Below, one piece after another: positions 45,662 through 56,298 of a DNA stretch of 64,000 bases. The notes under the pieces are model-generated. The model worked only from the letters and a program-made list of their open reading frames with translations, searched no databases and was not told the origin of the DNA. Position 1 is the first letter of the stretch. Every line of letters starts with the position of its first letter. The position numbers and the translations under genes are program-made. Origin of the DNA: Hyphodiscus hymeniophilus (lineage: Eukaryota; Ascomycota; Leotiomycetes; Helotiales; Hyphodiscaceae); the NCBI GenBank assembly GCA_016508695.1, contig VNKQ01000014.1, forward strand, positions 496,001 to 560,000, read 5' to 3'.

Positions 45662-45909
45662 CTTGACGGCGTAATACGTTGGTTGGCGTTTGGTTTGGTG
45701 TTGCACTCCAGTTTAGAAATTCACGTCTAAAACTTGTGTGGGAAACCTCAGCACGGACCCTCGACTGTCACATGATGATCGTATTTGATTGGTGGGTTAG
45801 CCGACCGCACAAATTCCTGCTCTCTGGATTCGAACGAGAGACTTCTGAACCTTCATCCTCACATCGACAACTGCAACATTTCGTCGCATCGACGTAAAAC
45901 ACGGAAATC
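45662..45909. promoter_or_regulatory. Shared divergent promoter of RPL17 and RPS18
   Basis: Only 248 bp separate the two ribosomal-protein start codons. An inverted CCAAT (ATTGG) lies at 45788-45792, and CTGTCACA at 45765-45772 differs by one base from the HomolD box CAGTCACA known from ribosomal-protein promoters. Both are short motifs; the shared promoter itself follows from the geometry. Confidence 0.6.
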
Positions 45910-46687
45910 ATGTCTCTTGTCAGCGGTATGTCAACCCCTTTGGCCTTCATATTACCATTCCATATTATATCATGAGTGGGCGCGAGGCAGAGTCTTCTTT
46001 GGGCATCTTCTCCTCTTCGATAGACTCGCAATTCCCGATCCCCCAAGAGCAGCGCTGACAGTTTCGCAGGGGAAAAGAGTAGTTTCCAGTTCATTCTGAG
46101 ATTGCTCAAGTATGTTACTATCCTTATCTATCTTCTTTGGTCTTTACTAACTGTTCGTCCTACAGCACCAATGTTGAGGGCAAGTAAGTATTCAGCTTCC
46201 CAGCGCCGATAACCGTCGAATTCTGGCTAAAACCCCTACGGACAAAAGGTCATGTACGCCTTAACGAAGATAAAGGGTGTTGGACGTCGATACTCCAACC
46301 TGGTTTGCAAGAAAGCCGATGTGGATCTCAATAAGCGGTATGGATGGCCTGAAACTATGCAAGGACGAAGGACTAACATACTACAGTGCCGGTGAGCTCA
46401 CCTCCGAAGAACTCGAGCGAATTGTCACCATCATCCAAAATCCTACGCAATACAAGATCCCATCCTGGTTCCTCAATCGTCAACGCGATATCGTCGATGG
46501 TAAAGACTCGCAGGTTCTCGCCAACGGTGTCGACTCCAAACTTCGTGATGATTTGGAACGCCTGAAGAAGATCCGTGCTCATCGCGGTCTTCGTCACTAC
46601 TGGGGACTCCGCGTCCGTGGACAGCACTCGAAGACAACTGGTCGTCGTGGTCGCACTGTTGGTGTCTCCAAGAAGAAGGGTGGTTAA
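45910..46687 (+). CDS. RPS18: 40S ribosomal protein S18 (uS13)
   Basis: Small-subunit head protein contacting tRNA and the 60S bridge. Five exons, 45910-45925, 46070-46109, 46166-46183, 46242-46337 and 46387-46687, give 156 residues, the usual fungal length. Landmarks are MSLVSGEKSSFQFILRLLNT, KIKGVGRRYSNLVCKKADVD, IVTIIQNPTQYKIPSWFLNR and RAHRGLRHYWGLRVRGQHSK. The intron at 46184-46241 has a good donor (GTAAGT) and a branch-like GCTAAAAC. However, the only acceptor giving the conserved GKQKVMY junction ends in ACGG instead of AG; the nearest AG (46248) leads to a stop within four codons. Either a sequence difference or a true GT-GG intron explains this. Confidence 0.93.
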
Positions 46688-47114
46688 GCTTGTGCAGATA
46701 CTGGTTCATTGGGCTGGATGGAGTGTGGCTGTCATGGGGATTCATTGCATTTGGCTTTCCTATGCTTCGGTATGAAGCTGGTACTGGTTGTCATCAATTG
46801 CATCTAGTAGAATAAAGCAACGTCGAATATATGCCTCCTGTCCGTATGATGAATCTCGAGACTGAATGATAGCCGATGGATAGCCAAAGTGAAAGAGTCT
46901 CAAGCTGCGGTGCTAAACCAACCTTACAGCGAAGTTCGCCCAACTGTATGTCCACCCGCCATACGGATCTCTATCAGCAAGTCAAATTCCCAAGTCGTCA
47001 CAGACATTACAAATTAGACATAGAGAGGCATGCCTGATCAACGCCATATTTCAATTCCTAGAACGCCTTCAATTCCCGCTAACTATTGCCAACTCTATTT
47101 CAAAGAGGGTATCA
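46688..47114. other. Convergent intergenic region with AATAAA
   Basis: Holds the 3' ends of RPS18 and SDO1. AATAAA at 46811-46816, about 125 bases after the RPS18 stop, is a plausible polyadenylation signal. Nothing coding is seen. Confidence 0.5.
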
Positions 47115-48035
47115 TTAATCTTCGTGAATAACAGCCATATCAAGAACCTCTACTCTGCCTTGACCCTTGGTCTCACCACCAATGAAGTCTCCAAGTCCTT
47201 TGAAAGCACCTGGTTCAACAAATCCGACAACCTCCCACTCAGAACCCAAGACATCCTGAGTCTCCACTTGCTCAATATAACTCAATATCCGATCCTTTAC
47301 AGTCCCCTTGGTCTTGTCCTCCCCATCTTCCGCACTCGCATCTTTGGGACCAGCAGATTTCGCAGCCTGCTTCAGAATGCTGGTGGGACAAGTAATCCTC
47401 AGTCTCATCCTCGCTCTGGCCACCGGAATAGGCTGGCTCGCAATCAGAGCTTTCATAGCCTCCAATGCCTGACTCTTCGCACTCTTCGTAGCCACAACCC
47501 CCGTCCAAACATGATCTCTCCCTTTTGGCTTTGCCTCTCCCTCCTCTCCGGTAGCCGGTATGCCCGTACCGCTCGCACTCTTCTCCACCTGCGCCTGACT
47601 ACCCTGGCTACTCAGCATCTCCAACGCCTTCTCGATCATACCCGTAGTATAAACCCTCTTTGTCTTCGGGTCCACCAACTTGGCAGCCACAATCCCAACG
47701 ACCTCATTATGCACCCTCTCCAACTGCGCATGTCTTTCCTTCTCTCCCACCTGCAGCTCCCCCTTATTCAGAATCTCAAGAATAATATCGTTGACTGGGG
47801 TTTTTGCACCGAATGCTTTTGCGAGATCTGCTGAGGGTGCAGTTTGGCCTTTCGAGACGTTCAAAAAGACCGAGTTTATTTGCAGAACATTGTCTAAGTC
47901 GGTTTCGATTCCAGAGCGCCATTCTAGTACTTTGTTCTTGTAGCAGGCTATTTCAAATCGTTTTTTGGCTTTCTTTAGGCGGACGAGGGATACGTTTGTG
48001 AGTTTAATTTGATTAGAGGGTTGGTTGATGGGCAT
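47115..48035 (-). CDS. SDO1: Ribosome maturation protein SDO1/SBDS
   Basis: Cytoplasmic 60S maturation factor that works with the EFL1 GTPase to release Tif6 (eIF6). Single exon, 306 residues, starting MPINQPSNQIKLTNVSLVRL at the ATG 48035. The N-terminal SBDS domain is clear (KKRFEIACYKNKVLEWRSGI, FLNVSKGQTAPSADLAKAFG), as is the central helical domain (KERHAQLERVHNEVVGIVAA). The C-terminal ferredoxin-like domain includes SQPIPVARARMRLRITCP. It is longer than yeast Sdo1 (about 250) because of polar insertions (ASGTGIPATGEEGEAKPKGR and SAGPKDASAEDGEDKTKG), presumably flexible loops. It lies convergent to RPS18, next to two ribosomal-protein genes. Confidence 0.95.
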   Translation of the reverse strand: MPINQPSNQIKLTNVSLVRLKKAKKRFEIACYKNKVLEWRSGIETDLDNVLQINSVFLNVSKGQTAPSADLAKAFGAKTPVNDIILEILNKGELQVGEKERHAQLERVHNEVVGIVAAKLVDPKTKRVYTTGMIEKALEMLSSQGSQAQVEKSASGTGIPATGEEGEAKPKGRDHVWTGVVATKSAKSQALEAMKALIASQPIPVARARMRLRITCPTSILKQAAKSAGPKDASAEDGEDKTKGTVKDRILSYIEQVETQDVLGSEWEVVGFVEPGAFKGLGDFIGGETKGQGRVEVLDMAVIHED

Positions 48036-48609
48036 TTTGGCGGGCTTGAGGAGTTTTGCTTGTTTGTTGAATTTCAGTCAATGTGGGATGAGTTCTTGTT
48101 ACCTATGGTTGCTTTCGCTTACCCCACTTTGTTCCAAGCTGAGGTGGTGAATCAAGTAGGAGTCCAAATGAATTAAAGCTCTCTCCATGACCATACCATG
48201 ACACCTCAAACAACATTAACAGATGATGAACCAGCATTTCATACTAGATCGACGACCTAAAAGGAGATGTATTTGTCTCACAGATTTATTACATAAGGTA
48301 CCTAAGGTAGGTAACCAACTATGTCCACGTGATTGCTCGGATGTACAGGGATCATGATAGGCAGCAGCTGATCGGATAGCGCAGGATTACGTAGAAGAGG
48401 CGGGTGTGTCTGGAAACGGAGCTTGTCGTGCCAACGACCCTTGAGACCATCCCAACCTCCATCTCTCACCATCTCCAGTTCCTCCATCACAACATCAACT
48501 CAAGTACATCTCGTATTCATTAACGCTCTCGGTTGTCTACCTTGATCACTGTTCTGCATAAGTACTGCGACGTGGTAACCAATCAACCTTATCTATCATT
48601 GGCCTTGCC
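48036..48609. other. Divergent promoter region SDO1 / carboxypeptidase Y
   Basis: No gene seen. The region separates the minus-strand SDO1 start from the plus-strand carboxypeptidase start and must hold both promoters. Repeated GTACCTAAGGTAGGTAACC-like sequence near 48299-48317 forms a small imperfect palindrome. Confidence 0.45.
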
Positions 48610-50407
48610 ATGAAGCTCTTCGCTTCCGCCGTCCTGCTGGGCGCTGCCTCAGCGGCTGCTCCACCGCAGCAGGTCTTGGGAAATCATTTCCAAGGCCAGA
48701 CTCTGCTCGAAGAAGCTGCTAAGCCTATTTCCAATGCTTGGTCCAACTCCTTGAACCACCTTGCCGAGTCGATGAAAGACATGACCTCGGAGGCAAGGGC
48801 TATCTGGGACGAAGTCTCAATGATGTTCCCGGAAGCTATGGAGAGAGCAAGCTTCTTCTCTGCCCCCAAACCGAATACCCGGAAGCCTGATCATACCTGG
48901 GACTATGTTGTGAAAGGTGCCGACGTCCAGAGCGTCTGGGTTGAAAACTCCAACGGCGAGAAGAGGAGAGAGATTGATGGCAAGCTCGAACAATACAATC
49001 TGAGAGCAAAGAAGGTTGACCCTTCTGCGCTCGGGGTTGACAAGGTCAAACAGTACAGTGGCTACCTTGATGACGAGGAGAATGATAAGCATCTTTTCTA
49101 TTGTGGGTATATTTCAACCGCCTGTCTTTCAACGGCTAACAGTCTCAGGGTTCTTCGAATCAAGAAACGACCCCAAGACCGATCCTGTAGTCCTATGGCT
49201 CAATGGTGGTCCAGGCTGTTCATCCTTGACCGGACTTTTCCTCGAACTCGGCCCCTCTTCTATCGATAAGAAAATCAAGCTCCACAGCAACCCATATTCC
49301 TGGAACGCAAATGCTTCTGTAATATTCCTTGACCAACCAGTCAATGTGGGATACTCATACAGCGGTGGCTCTGTCAGTGATACCATCGCAGCTGGAAAGG
49401 ACGTCTATGCCCTCCTTACACTCTTTTTCAAGCAATTCCCAGAGTATGCCAAACAAGACTTCCATATTGCCGGAGAATCGTACGCTGGTCACTACATTCC
49501 CGTCTTCACTTCTGAAATCCTCGCCCACAAGAAGCGAAACATCAACCTGAAGTCCGTCCTCATCGGAAATGGCCTCACTGATGGGTTGACCCAATACGAA
49601 TACTACAGGCCAATGGCCTGCGGAGAGGGTGGATACCCTGCCGTTCTCTCCGAGAGCGAGTGTCAAGCAATGGACAACGCTCTTCCCCGCTGCCAGAGCC
49701 TCATACAGAATTGCTATGACAGTGAGAGTGTTTGGTCTTGCGTCCCCGCCGCTATCTACTGTAATAATGCCTTGATCGGCCCATACCAGAGAACCGGCCA
49801 GAACGTCTATGACGTCCGCAGCAAATGCGAGGATGATAGCAACCTTTGCTACTCCGCCCTCGGTTATATCAGCGAGTATTTGAACGATAAGAAAACCATG
49901 GACGCCCTGGGAGCTGAAGTGAGCAGCTATGACTCTTGCAACTTCGATATCAACCGAAATTTCTTATTCCAAGGTGACTGGATGCAACCGTTCCACCGTC
50001 TTGTCCCCGGCATTCTCGAGCAGATCCCAGTGTTGATCTACGCTGGCGATGCTGACTACATCTGTGAGTTGTGACAATCCTGCAGGTGGTAAACGAAGGC
50101 TGACCTCTGATTTAGGCAACTGGCTCGGTAACCAAGGCTGGACTGAAGCTCTCGAGTGGCCCGGCAAGGCGAGCTTCAATAAGGCTGACATCGAGGACTT
50201 GAAGCTCGACAGTGGCGAGAAGTTCGGCAAGGTCAAGACCAGCGGCAACTTTACATTTATGCAAATTTTCGGTGCTGGACACATGGGTAAGACGCGTCCA
50301 TCTTCTAAAACCCATTTAAATGCTAATATGTTTATTTAGTCCCCATGGACCAACCTGAGCCTTCCCTGGATTTCCTCAACAGATGGATAAGTGGAGAGTG
50401 GTATTAG
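48610..50407 (+). CDS. cpyA: Vacuolar carboxypeptidase Y (serine peptidase S10)
   Basis: Removes C-terminal residues in the vacuole. Four exons, 48610-49102, 49149-50063, 50116-50286 and 50340-50407, give 548 residues, the usual length of fungal CPY precursors. A signal peptide (MKLFASAVLLGAASAAA) and a propeptide of roughly 120 residues precede the mature domain, which begins near KVKQYSGYLD. The S10 landmarks are VVLWLNGGPGCSSLTGLFLE, the nucleophile Ser275 in HIAGESYAGHYIP, Asp465 in VLIYAGDADYICNWLG and His525 in GAGHMVPMDQP. Multiple Cys residues in the lid region fit the CPY disulphides. A second S10 peptidase of another subfamily follows 845 bp downstream on the same strand. Confidence 0.94.
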
Positions 50408-51252
50408 AATCGAACGACCAATGATGTGTTAGGTAAATACATGTATATGAGTTGAGAGAGGTTAGAGGCCGGGTTCGGTTTCTTTTGTTTGTAAAGGCCT
50501 GGCTATAGAAGCATTGTACTTGAACAGATTAATGCTATCATCTTCATTCAAACGGACTTGGTCACGAAACTGCACGAGCTAGTCTAATCTTGCCTGCTTC
50601 GTGAGATTGTTAAGAGTGTTTTGGCACAGAATTTAGGATGCATGGGACCAATGAAATCAATCTGCAGACGATTGGTGCGACGCAAACCTACCGCAAGTTC
50701 TAACTCCAACTCTTGATTCCCTCCTCATTCACACTCAACCCCGAGGCGTCAGCTCTTCACATTACACCCATCAATTGATCTGCCTTCGCATATCAGCATC
50801 CTTATCGTTATCAATCTTGGTAACCGCATTGCTGCGTCATGTCCCGGGGTTGGCCATTTGCAAAATCTTGGAGTTGCCTATTGCAGCCTGGCTCCAGCTT
50901 ATTAGTACTGTACTGTATCCATACGAGTGCAGCATCCCTGAGCTTCAACGGCTGCAGCCCCATTATTTTCACCTGCTATGAAATGTGCGGTGTAGCAGGA
51001 ATTTGTATTTCTCCATTTGCCTCTGCATTAGGTCTGCAAGGTAGACGCAGTACACCTCTGCTCACCTGGCACTGCATCATGAACCAGGGAGGATCCCAAT
51101 GGAATCCCGCAGTGCGGATCATCGAGCTTGAGATGAACTTACAACGACCCCACCGCACGCTCTAGAAAAGAACGTGGTAAATGCTTTCCTACTTCTCTTC
51201 CCCATCCTTCCTTTCGTCGTGCCATTCTTGATTTGAAGCAGCTCCATAAGTC
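50408..51252. other. Intergenic between two carboxypeptidase genes
   Basis: Contains the CPY 3' UTR and the promoter of the next gene. Only short frames without motifs are seen. Confidence 0.45.
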
Positions 51253-53391
51253 ATGGCGTTCGCGACTCTCTTCCTTCTGTGTGGAGTGGTATGTGGTGTC
51301 ACAGCACAATTCATTACCCCACCACCAGCATCCGCATTCACCAACGCTACAGGCTACGCAGGAGTGCCGGTTCGCTACAAAGAAGTACCCACGGGTATCT
51401 GCGAGCTTGATCCTAACGTCAAAAGCTACTCTGGTTATGCAGACGTTTCCGAGAATCAACACATCTTCTTCTGGTTCTTCGAAGCTCGAAATGTGGATCC
51501 AAAGGAAGCGCCATTGACAGTATGGATCAACGGAGGGCCGGGTAGCAGTTCTATGATTGGGCTTTTCCAAGAGAATGGTCCCTGTGGTGTTGATGAAAAC
51601 GGGGATGTATTTTCCAATCCATACAGCTGGAATAACGTTAGCAATATGCTTTATATTGATCAACCTACACAAGTAAGTTACTTCACTCCTTCTTCCGCCT
51701 CTTCTCCCCTTCATGCCCCCAAGTTGAGACCCACTGACGGATGGAGAAAAGGTTGGCTTCTCATATAGCATTCCCATCAATGGTTACGTCGATCCTTCTA
51801 GTGATGCAATCATCACCCTACCGGACGCCATATGTCCCGACTACGCAGAGGATATTGGGACGTGTGGGACGTATTCTTATGCAAACCTTTCATTGACGGC
51901 GAATTCTACGAGCGATGCTGCGCCAAATCTCTGGAAGACGCTGCAGGGTTTCATGGGTGTCTTCCCACAATATTCAAGGAGTGGTTTCCATTTTACCACA
52001 GAGAGTTACGGGGGCCATTATGGGCCTATTTTCAATGAGTGTCAGTTTATTTCTAGGAGCAAGCCAAAACTGTTCTATGTCTGACGTTAGACGTATGATG
52101 TCTTTGCTGACCGGTAGATTTTAAAAGACATCGAGACACAGAACAAGAAGAATATCTCCGGCGCTCACAAGATCTCCCTAGAGACAGTGATGGTTGGGCA
52201 CGTCCTCGTCTTTGCATTTCTGAAACAAAGTTGACAAGTATAGAAATGGATGGTATGATCCTTTGATCCAATACCAAGCTTATTACAACTTCACCGTTTC
52301 GCCGGGAAATACTTATGATTATTCTCCTTTCAACGCATCAGTTCAGTCTCAATTTTACAACAATTTGTATGGAGCAGGAAACTGCGTAGATCAAATCAAA
52401 GACTGTGCGGCCCGTGGTATCGACGAAGTGTGTGAAGCAGCAGTAGGTTGTCTCGCTCCTGACTTCACTCATAATATCTGACTTTGGGGATAGGATGCAT
52501 TCTGCGCAGACCTCGTAGAGAGTATCTATGACAATTACCTCGACAGAGACGAATATGATATCCGCGAACGTAAGTGTCAGGCGAGCTTGATTTTATCATT
52601 TGAGAATGTTTGTCTCGCAGAGCACATCTCGAGAAGACACGTAGTCCAATTTCCTCTGAGTACGGTAATTGCTGACTTCTCGGGTCTCTACAGTTACCCC
52701 CGATCCCTTCCCTTACGCTTTCTACGTCTCATATCTCAACACGCCAGAAGTGCAATCAGCAATCGGAGCCTTCCAAAACTACTCTGAGTCCTCGGAAGCC
52801 GTCTTCCAAGCTTTCACAGCTACAGGTGACGATAATCGTGAAGACGGGACTCTGGAGGCGTTACGGAAATTGCTCGAACAAGGCGTTTACGTATTTTTGT
52901 ATGCCGGAGATGCTGATTACAAGTATGTCTTTCTCCTTCCTGCCTTCATCTTGAAATCGATGTGAGCAGTCAACTAACGAGGTCCCAGCTGTAACTGGCT
53001 CGGCGGCGAAGTCGTATCCCACGAGGTGAACGCCACGGGCTTTTCCTGCGCAGGCTACAGCAACATAACGACAACCGACGGCATTGTACACGGACAGGTC
53101 AAACAAGCAGGCAAATTCGCCTTCTCTCGCATTTATGAATCAGGGCATGAAGTTCCGTTCTATCAGCCACTTGCTGCATTAGAAATTTTCGAACGGGCGA
53201 TAAACGGGAAGGATATCGCGACTGGCAAGACAAAGCCCGGGCCGAAATACTTGACAGAAGGCACTGCCGAAAGTACGTATCGAGAAGGAAATAGCACTAT
53301 CCAGTTTGAGGTCCTACCGAGCAACGCAAGGTATGATACGACCACTGGGGAGCCAGGGAAGAGGAGGCTTAGGAAAAGGACGATGAAATAG
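51253..53391 (+). CDS. Secreted serine carboxypeptidase S1-type (S10)
   Basis: Seven exons give about 577 residues: 51253-51672, 51752-52078, 52118-52197, 52244-52442, 52494-52569, 52694-52922, 52989-53391. A signal peptide (MAFATLFLLCGVVCGVTA) and the S10 landmarks are present: LTVWINGGPGSSSMIGLFQE, nucleophile Ser225 in FTTESYGGHYGP, Asp in YAGDADYNCNWLG and His in ESGHEVPFYQP. The lid and C-terminal regions resemble carboxypeptidase S1 homologues (VMVGNGWYDPLIQYQAYYNF). Many Asn-x-Ser/Thr sites fit secretion. Two junctions are odd. Intron 3 starts with GC (GG|GCACGT). The exon 2/3 join keeps frame only with a donor at 52079, which inserts 13 residues after FNE that relatives should lack. 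The function is strongly supported; the exact model less so. Confidence 0.85.
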
Positions 53392-53647
53392 GGTCGAGCT
53401 ATAACGGGAAGAAGTTGAAGCCTTGACCTTATTTGGGGTCAGGAGATACCTTGTATGAACAGTGGTAGGCTCACTTTGTTATTTGTCGATAGTAGCTTGC
53501 AGCTGTGCTTTATGAAGCATGTAGCTGATACCACCAGAGGGAATCTCTTAATCGCTCAAGCGTTTTCGAGCGATGGCATATCAGATGTCACAGCACGACT
53601 GGTTACGACGTATTTGAATAACAAAGTCTAAGTCACCTCTCGATTCC

Positions 53648-54232
53648 TTAAAATGTCAGTTGCCCATTCTTGAAAGGTATCAGAGCCAGGACAACTGCTT
53701 GCGAATAGTACGCCTCCCTTCCGATAACGTCATCAGTAAGCAATCCAACGCTTCCATTAGTCTGTTTCGAATTGCTCCTTCCAAAAACAGCGTCGTCCGC
53801 ATGCCCCAACTCCATACCGCCGCGAACCAGTTTCGCTACTTCCTCTGGCTGGTAAAACGCGGCAGTCCGCGCTTTCCCAATTCTCCCCCTTTCTCGGTCT
53901 ATCACGACGACCCAGGCGAAAGACTCCAGAGTTCCTGCGGTCTGCTCGAGCGTATCTGCGACACCTCCTTCGATGCCGATCCAATAATCCGCTTGGGGTT
54001 CTTTTTTTTGAGCGTTTCGAGCACGATTAAGAGCACCCTGAAGAGTCTCGATGTCAGAAAATGGCTGCTCAGGGACGCCTGACGGAACAGAAATGCCGTG
54101 CGCTGTGTACGTGTTGTCGGGGAACATGCGCTTGAAGCCTTCAAGCGCTGCGGCGATCTTGACCGGGTTCTTGGAGGCGACGACGATTTGTTTCGATGGT
54201 GAAGAAATGGTCTGCAAGTTTGCGAACTCCAT
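53648..54232 (-). CDS. Inosine/xanthosine triphosphatase, YjjX/DUF84 family
   Basis: House-cleaning enzyme expected to hydrolyse non-canonical purine nucleoside triphosphates. Single exon, 194 residues, slightly longer than bacterial YjjX. Landmarks are the N-terminal IVVASKNPVKIAAALEGFKR (substrate-binding SKNPVK motif), GVPEQPFSDIETLQGALNRA, the acidic DYWIGIEGGV and the C-terminal GSVGLLTDDVIGREAYYSQA, all typical of the family. The start is the first ATG, at 54232. It is convergent with the S1-type carboxypeptidase, 256 bp away, and is the first of three minus-strand enzyme genes. Confidence 0.9.
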   Translation of the reverse strand: MEFANLQTISSPSKQIVVASKNPVKIAAALEGFKRMFPDNTYTAHGISVPSGVPEQPFSDIETLQGALNRARNAQKKEPQADYWIGIEGGVADTLEQTAGTLESFAWVVVIDRERGRIGKARTAAFYQPEEVAKLVRGGMELGHADDAVFGRSNSKQTNGSVGLLTDDVIGREAYYSQAVVLALIPFKNGQLTF

Positions 54233-54746
54233 CGCTTTGAGTCGGTAAGTTTATAAGTTAACGAGGAAAAATTAGCCCTTCGAGGGAGGAGCCGCAGCTA
54301 AATGGTTCATTTGGTAGAAAATGGAGGCGTTTGGGGGAGTCACACCGAATTATGTGCCATGCTCGCTACGCCCTGTACAGTACTTGCAGGTCGTACGGCG
54401 CTGGATTGCCCGCTCATACCTCCGTAAATAAACAACCGAGCCGCATCGTAACTTCTGAGATCGTTTGCCTTCCATGGCTCTCAGATTTCACTATCTTCTG
54501 GCAGCGGCGGTCAGTTCCATAGCTGCTATGCCCTTTGAGAGCACCGGCCGAGAGTTGTCTGCTATTACGGCCTTCTTTTGAAAATGGACGAACGCTACAG
54601 ACCTGGTTAGAAACATTCAAACAAACAACTCAATATGATCGAGTTGTTGCACAATGCGCAGATATTTGCGATCTTGCCTTTGCATCCGAGTATCTAGGGA
54701 ATTTTTGGTACCATGTTAGATCTTCAATTTCAAAATTACTTTTGAA
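54233..54746. other. Intergenic, minus-strand gene pair
   Basis: Holds the NTPase promoter and the 3' UTR of the FAD oxidoreductase. No gene seen. Confidence 0.45.
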
Positions 54747-56298
54747 TCATAATTTTGATCTGACTTCGTTTTGGCTTTCCTCCCAACTTTCTAAAATTTT
54801 GTTCCTCTTGCTGTCCAGTCTCGCCCTCGTCGTCTGGTAAATCCGTGGCACTCCCGTTTCTTCAAATTTTTTGTCTTCCATTATCATAGAAGCAATACCT
54901 CGAGCTGAGAGAAATATCTGAGGCATCCCATGTCCTGTGAATCCCGCAAGCATGAACTGTGATGGCTTGGATGGTACGGCTCCAATGTGAGGGAGACTAT
55001 CCGTCGAATAGCCCATGACTGATTGAAGTGTTAGAGGTGTCTCTGTTGCAAACAAGACGGAGGCGGGGTACATACTTCCAGTCCAGATCTTGTCAACGGC
55101 AGCACCGCTGTCTTCCCAGCCTCTGAAATGTCGTTGCATATACCCATCAAAATAATGCCTTGCCGAGTCCATCAACTTACTGTCATCTGTGGTATTATAC
55201 CAATTGCTCAAATCACTATAAAATACCGAACGTGCGCCTCCAACGACAATACTTCCGTCACTTCGGGGAATGAGGTATTCGTAGTCCCACCCACTCGATC
55301 GCAGGATATAAGAGTTGGAGAGATGGGGAGCTGGCTTGGGGGTGGTAATCCGACAGCAGATTCCTCGAACGGGGACTATCGAGTCTTTGTATTCTGGAAG
55401 GATGGTAGAAGTGTACGCATTGCTGGCGTGGACAATCGTCTTGGCTCTGATGGCACCGCGAGCTGTAGTAATAGCCCAGTAGCCTTCGGCGTCTTGACTT
55501 GAGGAGACTCGCTGGACCGGGGTGTGCGTCTGCAGATTTACGCCTTCCGTGATGGCTTTGGTAAGGAGGTGCAAGACGAATTTGTAAGGCCAGAGATGTC
55601 CAGCCGTATAAGTGAAGCAACCTTTCGCGCCTTTCACCCCCGACATCTATGTTTTGTTAGAGACAGCGTATGGAGCCTGAAGTTCAGAACTCACCCCCTC
55701 AGCTTTGTCATAATCGGTGTAGGATACGTCCTTGAACGGAGCCGCCGCGCTCTTGACCAACTGCTCGTACCCTGCCTTCAACTTAATTCCGACAGATTCA
55801 TTGAGAGGAACATCTACGACTCTCGTCACAACGAAATCACAATCAATTTTCTCTTTCTCGACAACTTCCTTGATCATACCAACGTGCTCGGCCTCAAAAG
55901 CGGCAGCTTCAGCAGCAGCATCGATGCCAAATTCACTAGCGATAGAAGCCGGCCTGTTGTGAAGGTCTGGTTTCAAATGTCCTCCTACAACACCACAATC
56001 AGTAACAATCCCGAAAATAAAGCTAGGGGTTGAAAATCACACCATTGCGACCAGTCGCTCCAGAACAGGCTTCACGTGCTTCAAGAATCACTATCGATGG
56101 TTTGGAGGCTAAGACCTTGCTCCTTTCAAGCAGAAAATACACAGCAGATACTCCAGCATAGCCAGCTCCAATTACAACAATGTCCGTCTTCGTTGGTAGC
56201 GCTTCAGTTGTCCTGTGGCTATCCAAAGGATCGAGTTGGGTTCTCCAAAACGACTCTGTGCTGTTCTGGATAGGCATCGGCGGGGTTGGAGATGGCAT
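54747..56298 (-). CDS. FAD-dependent oxidoreductase, DAO/glycine-oxidase superfamily
   Basis: Three minus-strand exons, 56298-56043, 55984-55695 and 55646-54747, give 481 residues. The Rossmann dinucleotide motif IVVIGAGYAGVSAVYFLLER (residues ~40-59) and the following ILEAREACSGATGRNGGHLK are the FAD-binding signature of the DAO family. A mid-protein KTIVHASNAYTSTILPEYKD and a C-terminal MGYSTDSLPHIGAVPSKPSQ with GFTGHGMPQIFLSARGIA complete the fold. The family oxidises amino acids or amines, the substrate being unpredictable; it resembles fungal gamma-glutamylputrescine-oxidase-like proteins. No signal peptide, so probably cytosolic or peroxisomal. Next to it on the same strand lies an Old Yellow Enzyme. 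Confidence 0.9.

Noticed and set aside
45820..45850. GTTCGAATCC on the minus strand, resembling a tRNA T-arm.
   Set aside because: The T-stem has a mismatch and no matching acceptor stem, D-arm or anticodon arm lies within 80 bases.
48610..53391. The carboxypeptidase pair as a fresh tandem duplication.
   Set aside because: The two proteins belong to different S10 subfamilies (CPY and S1-type), with different introns and lid regions.
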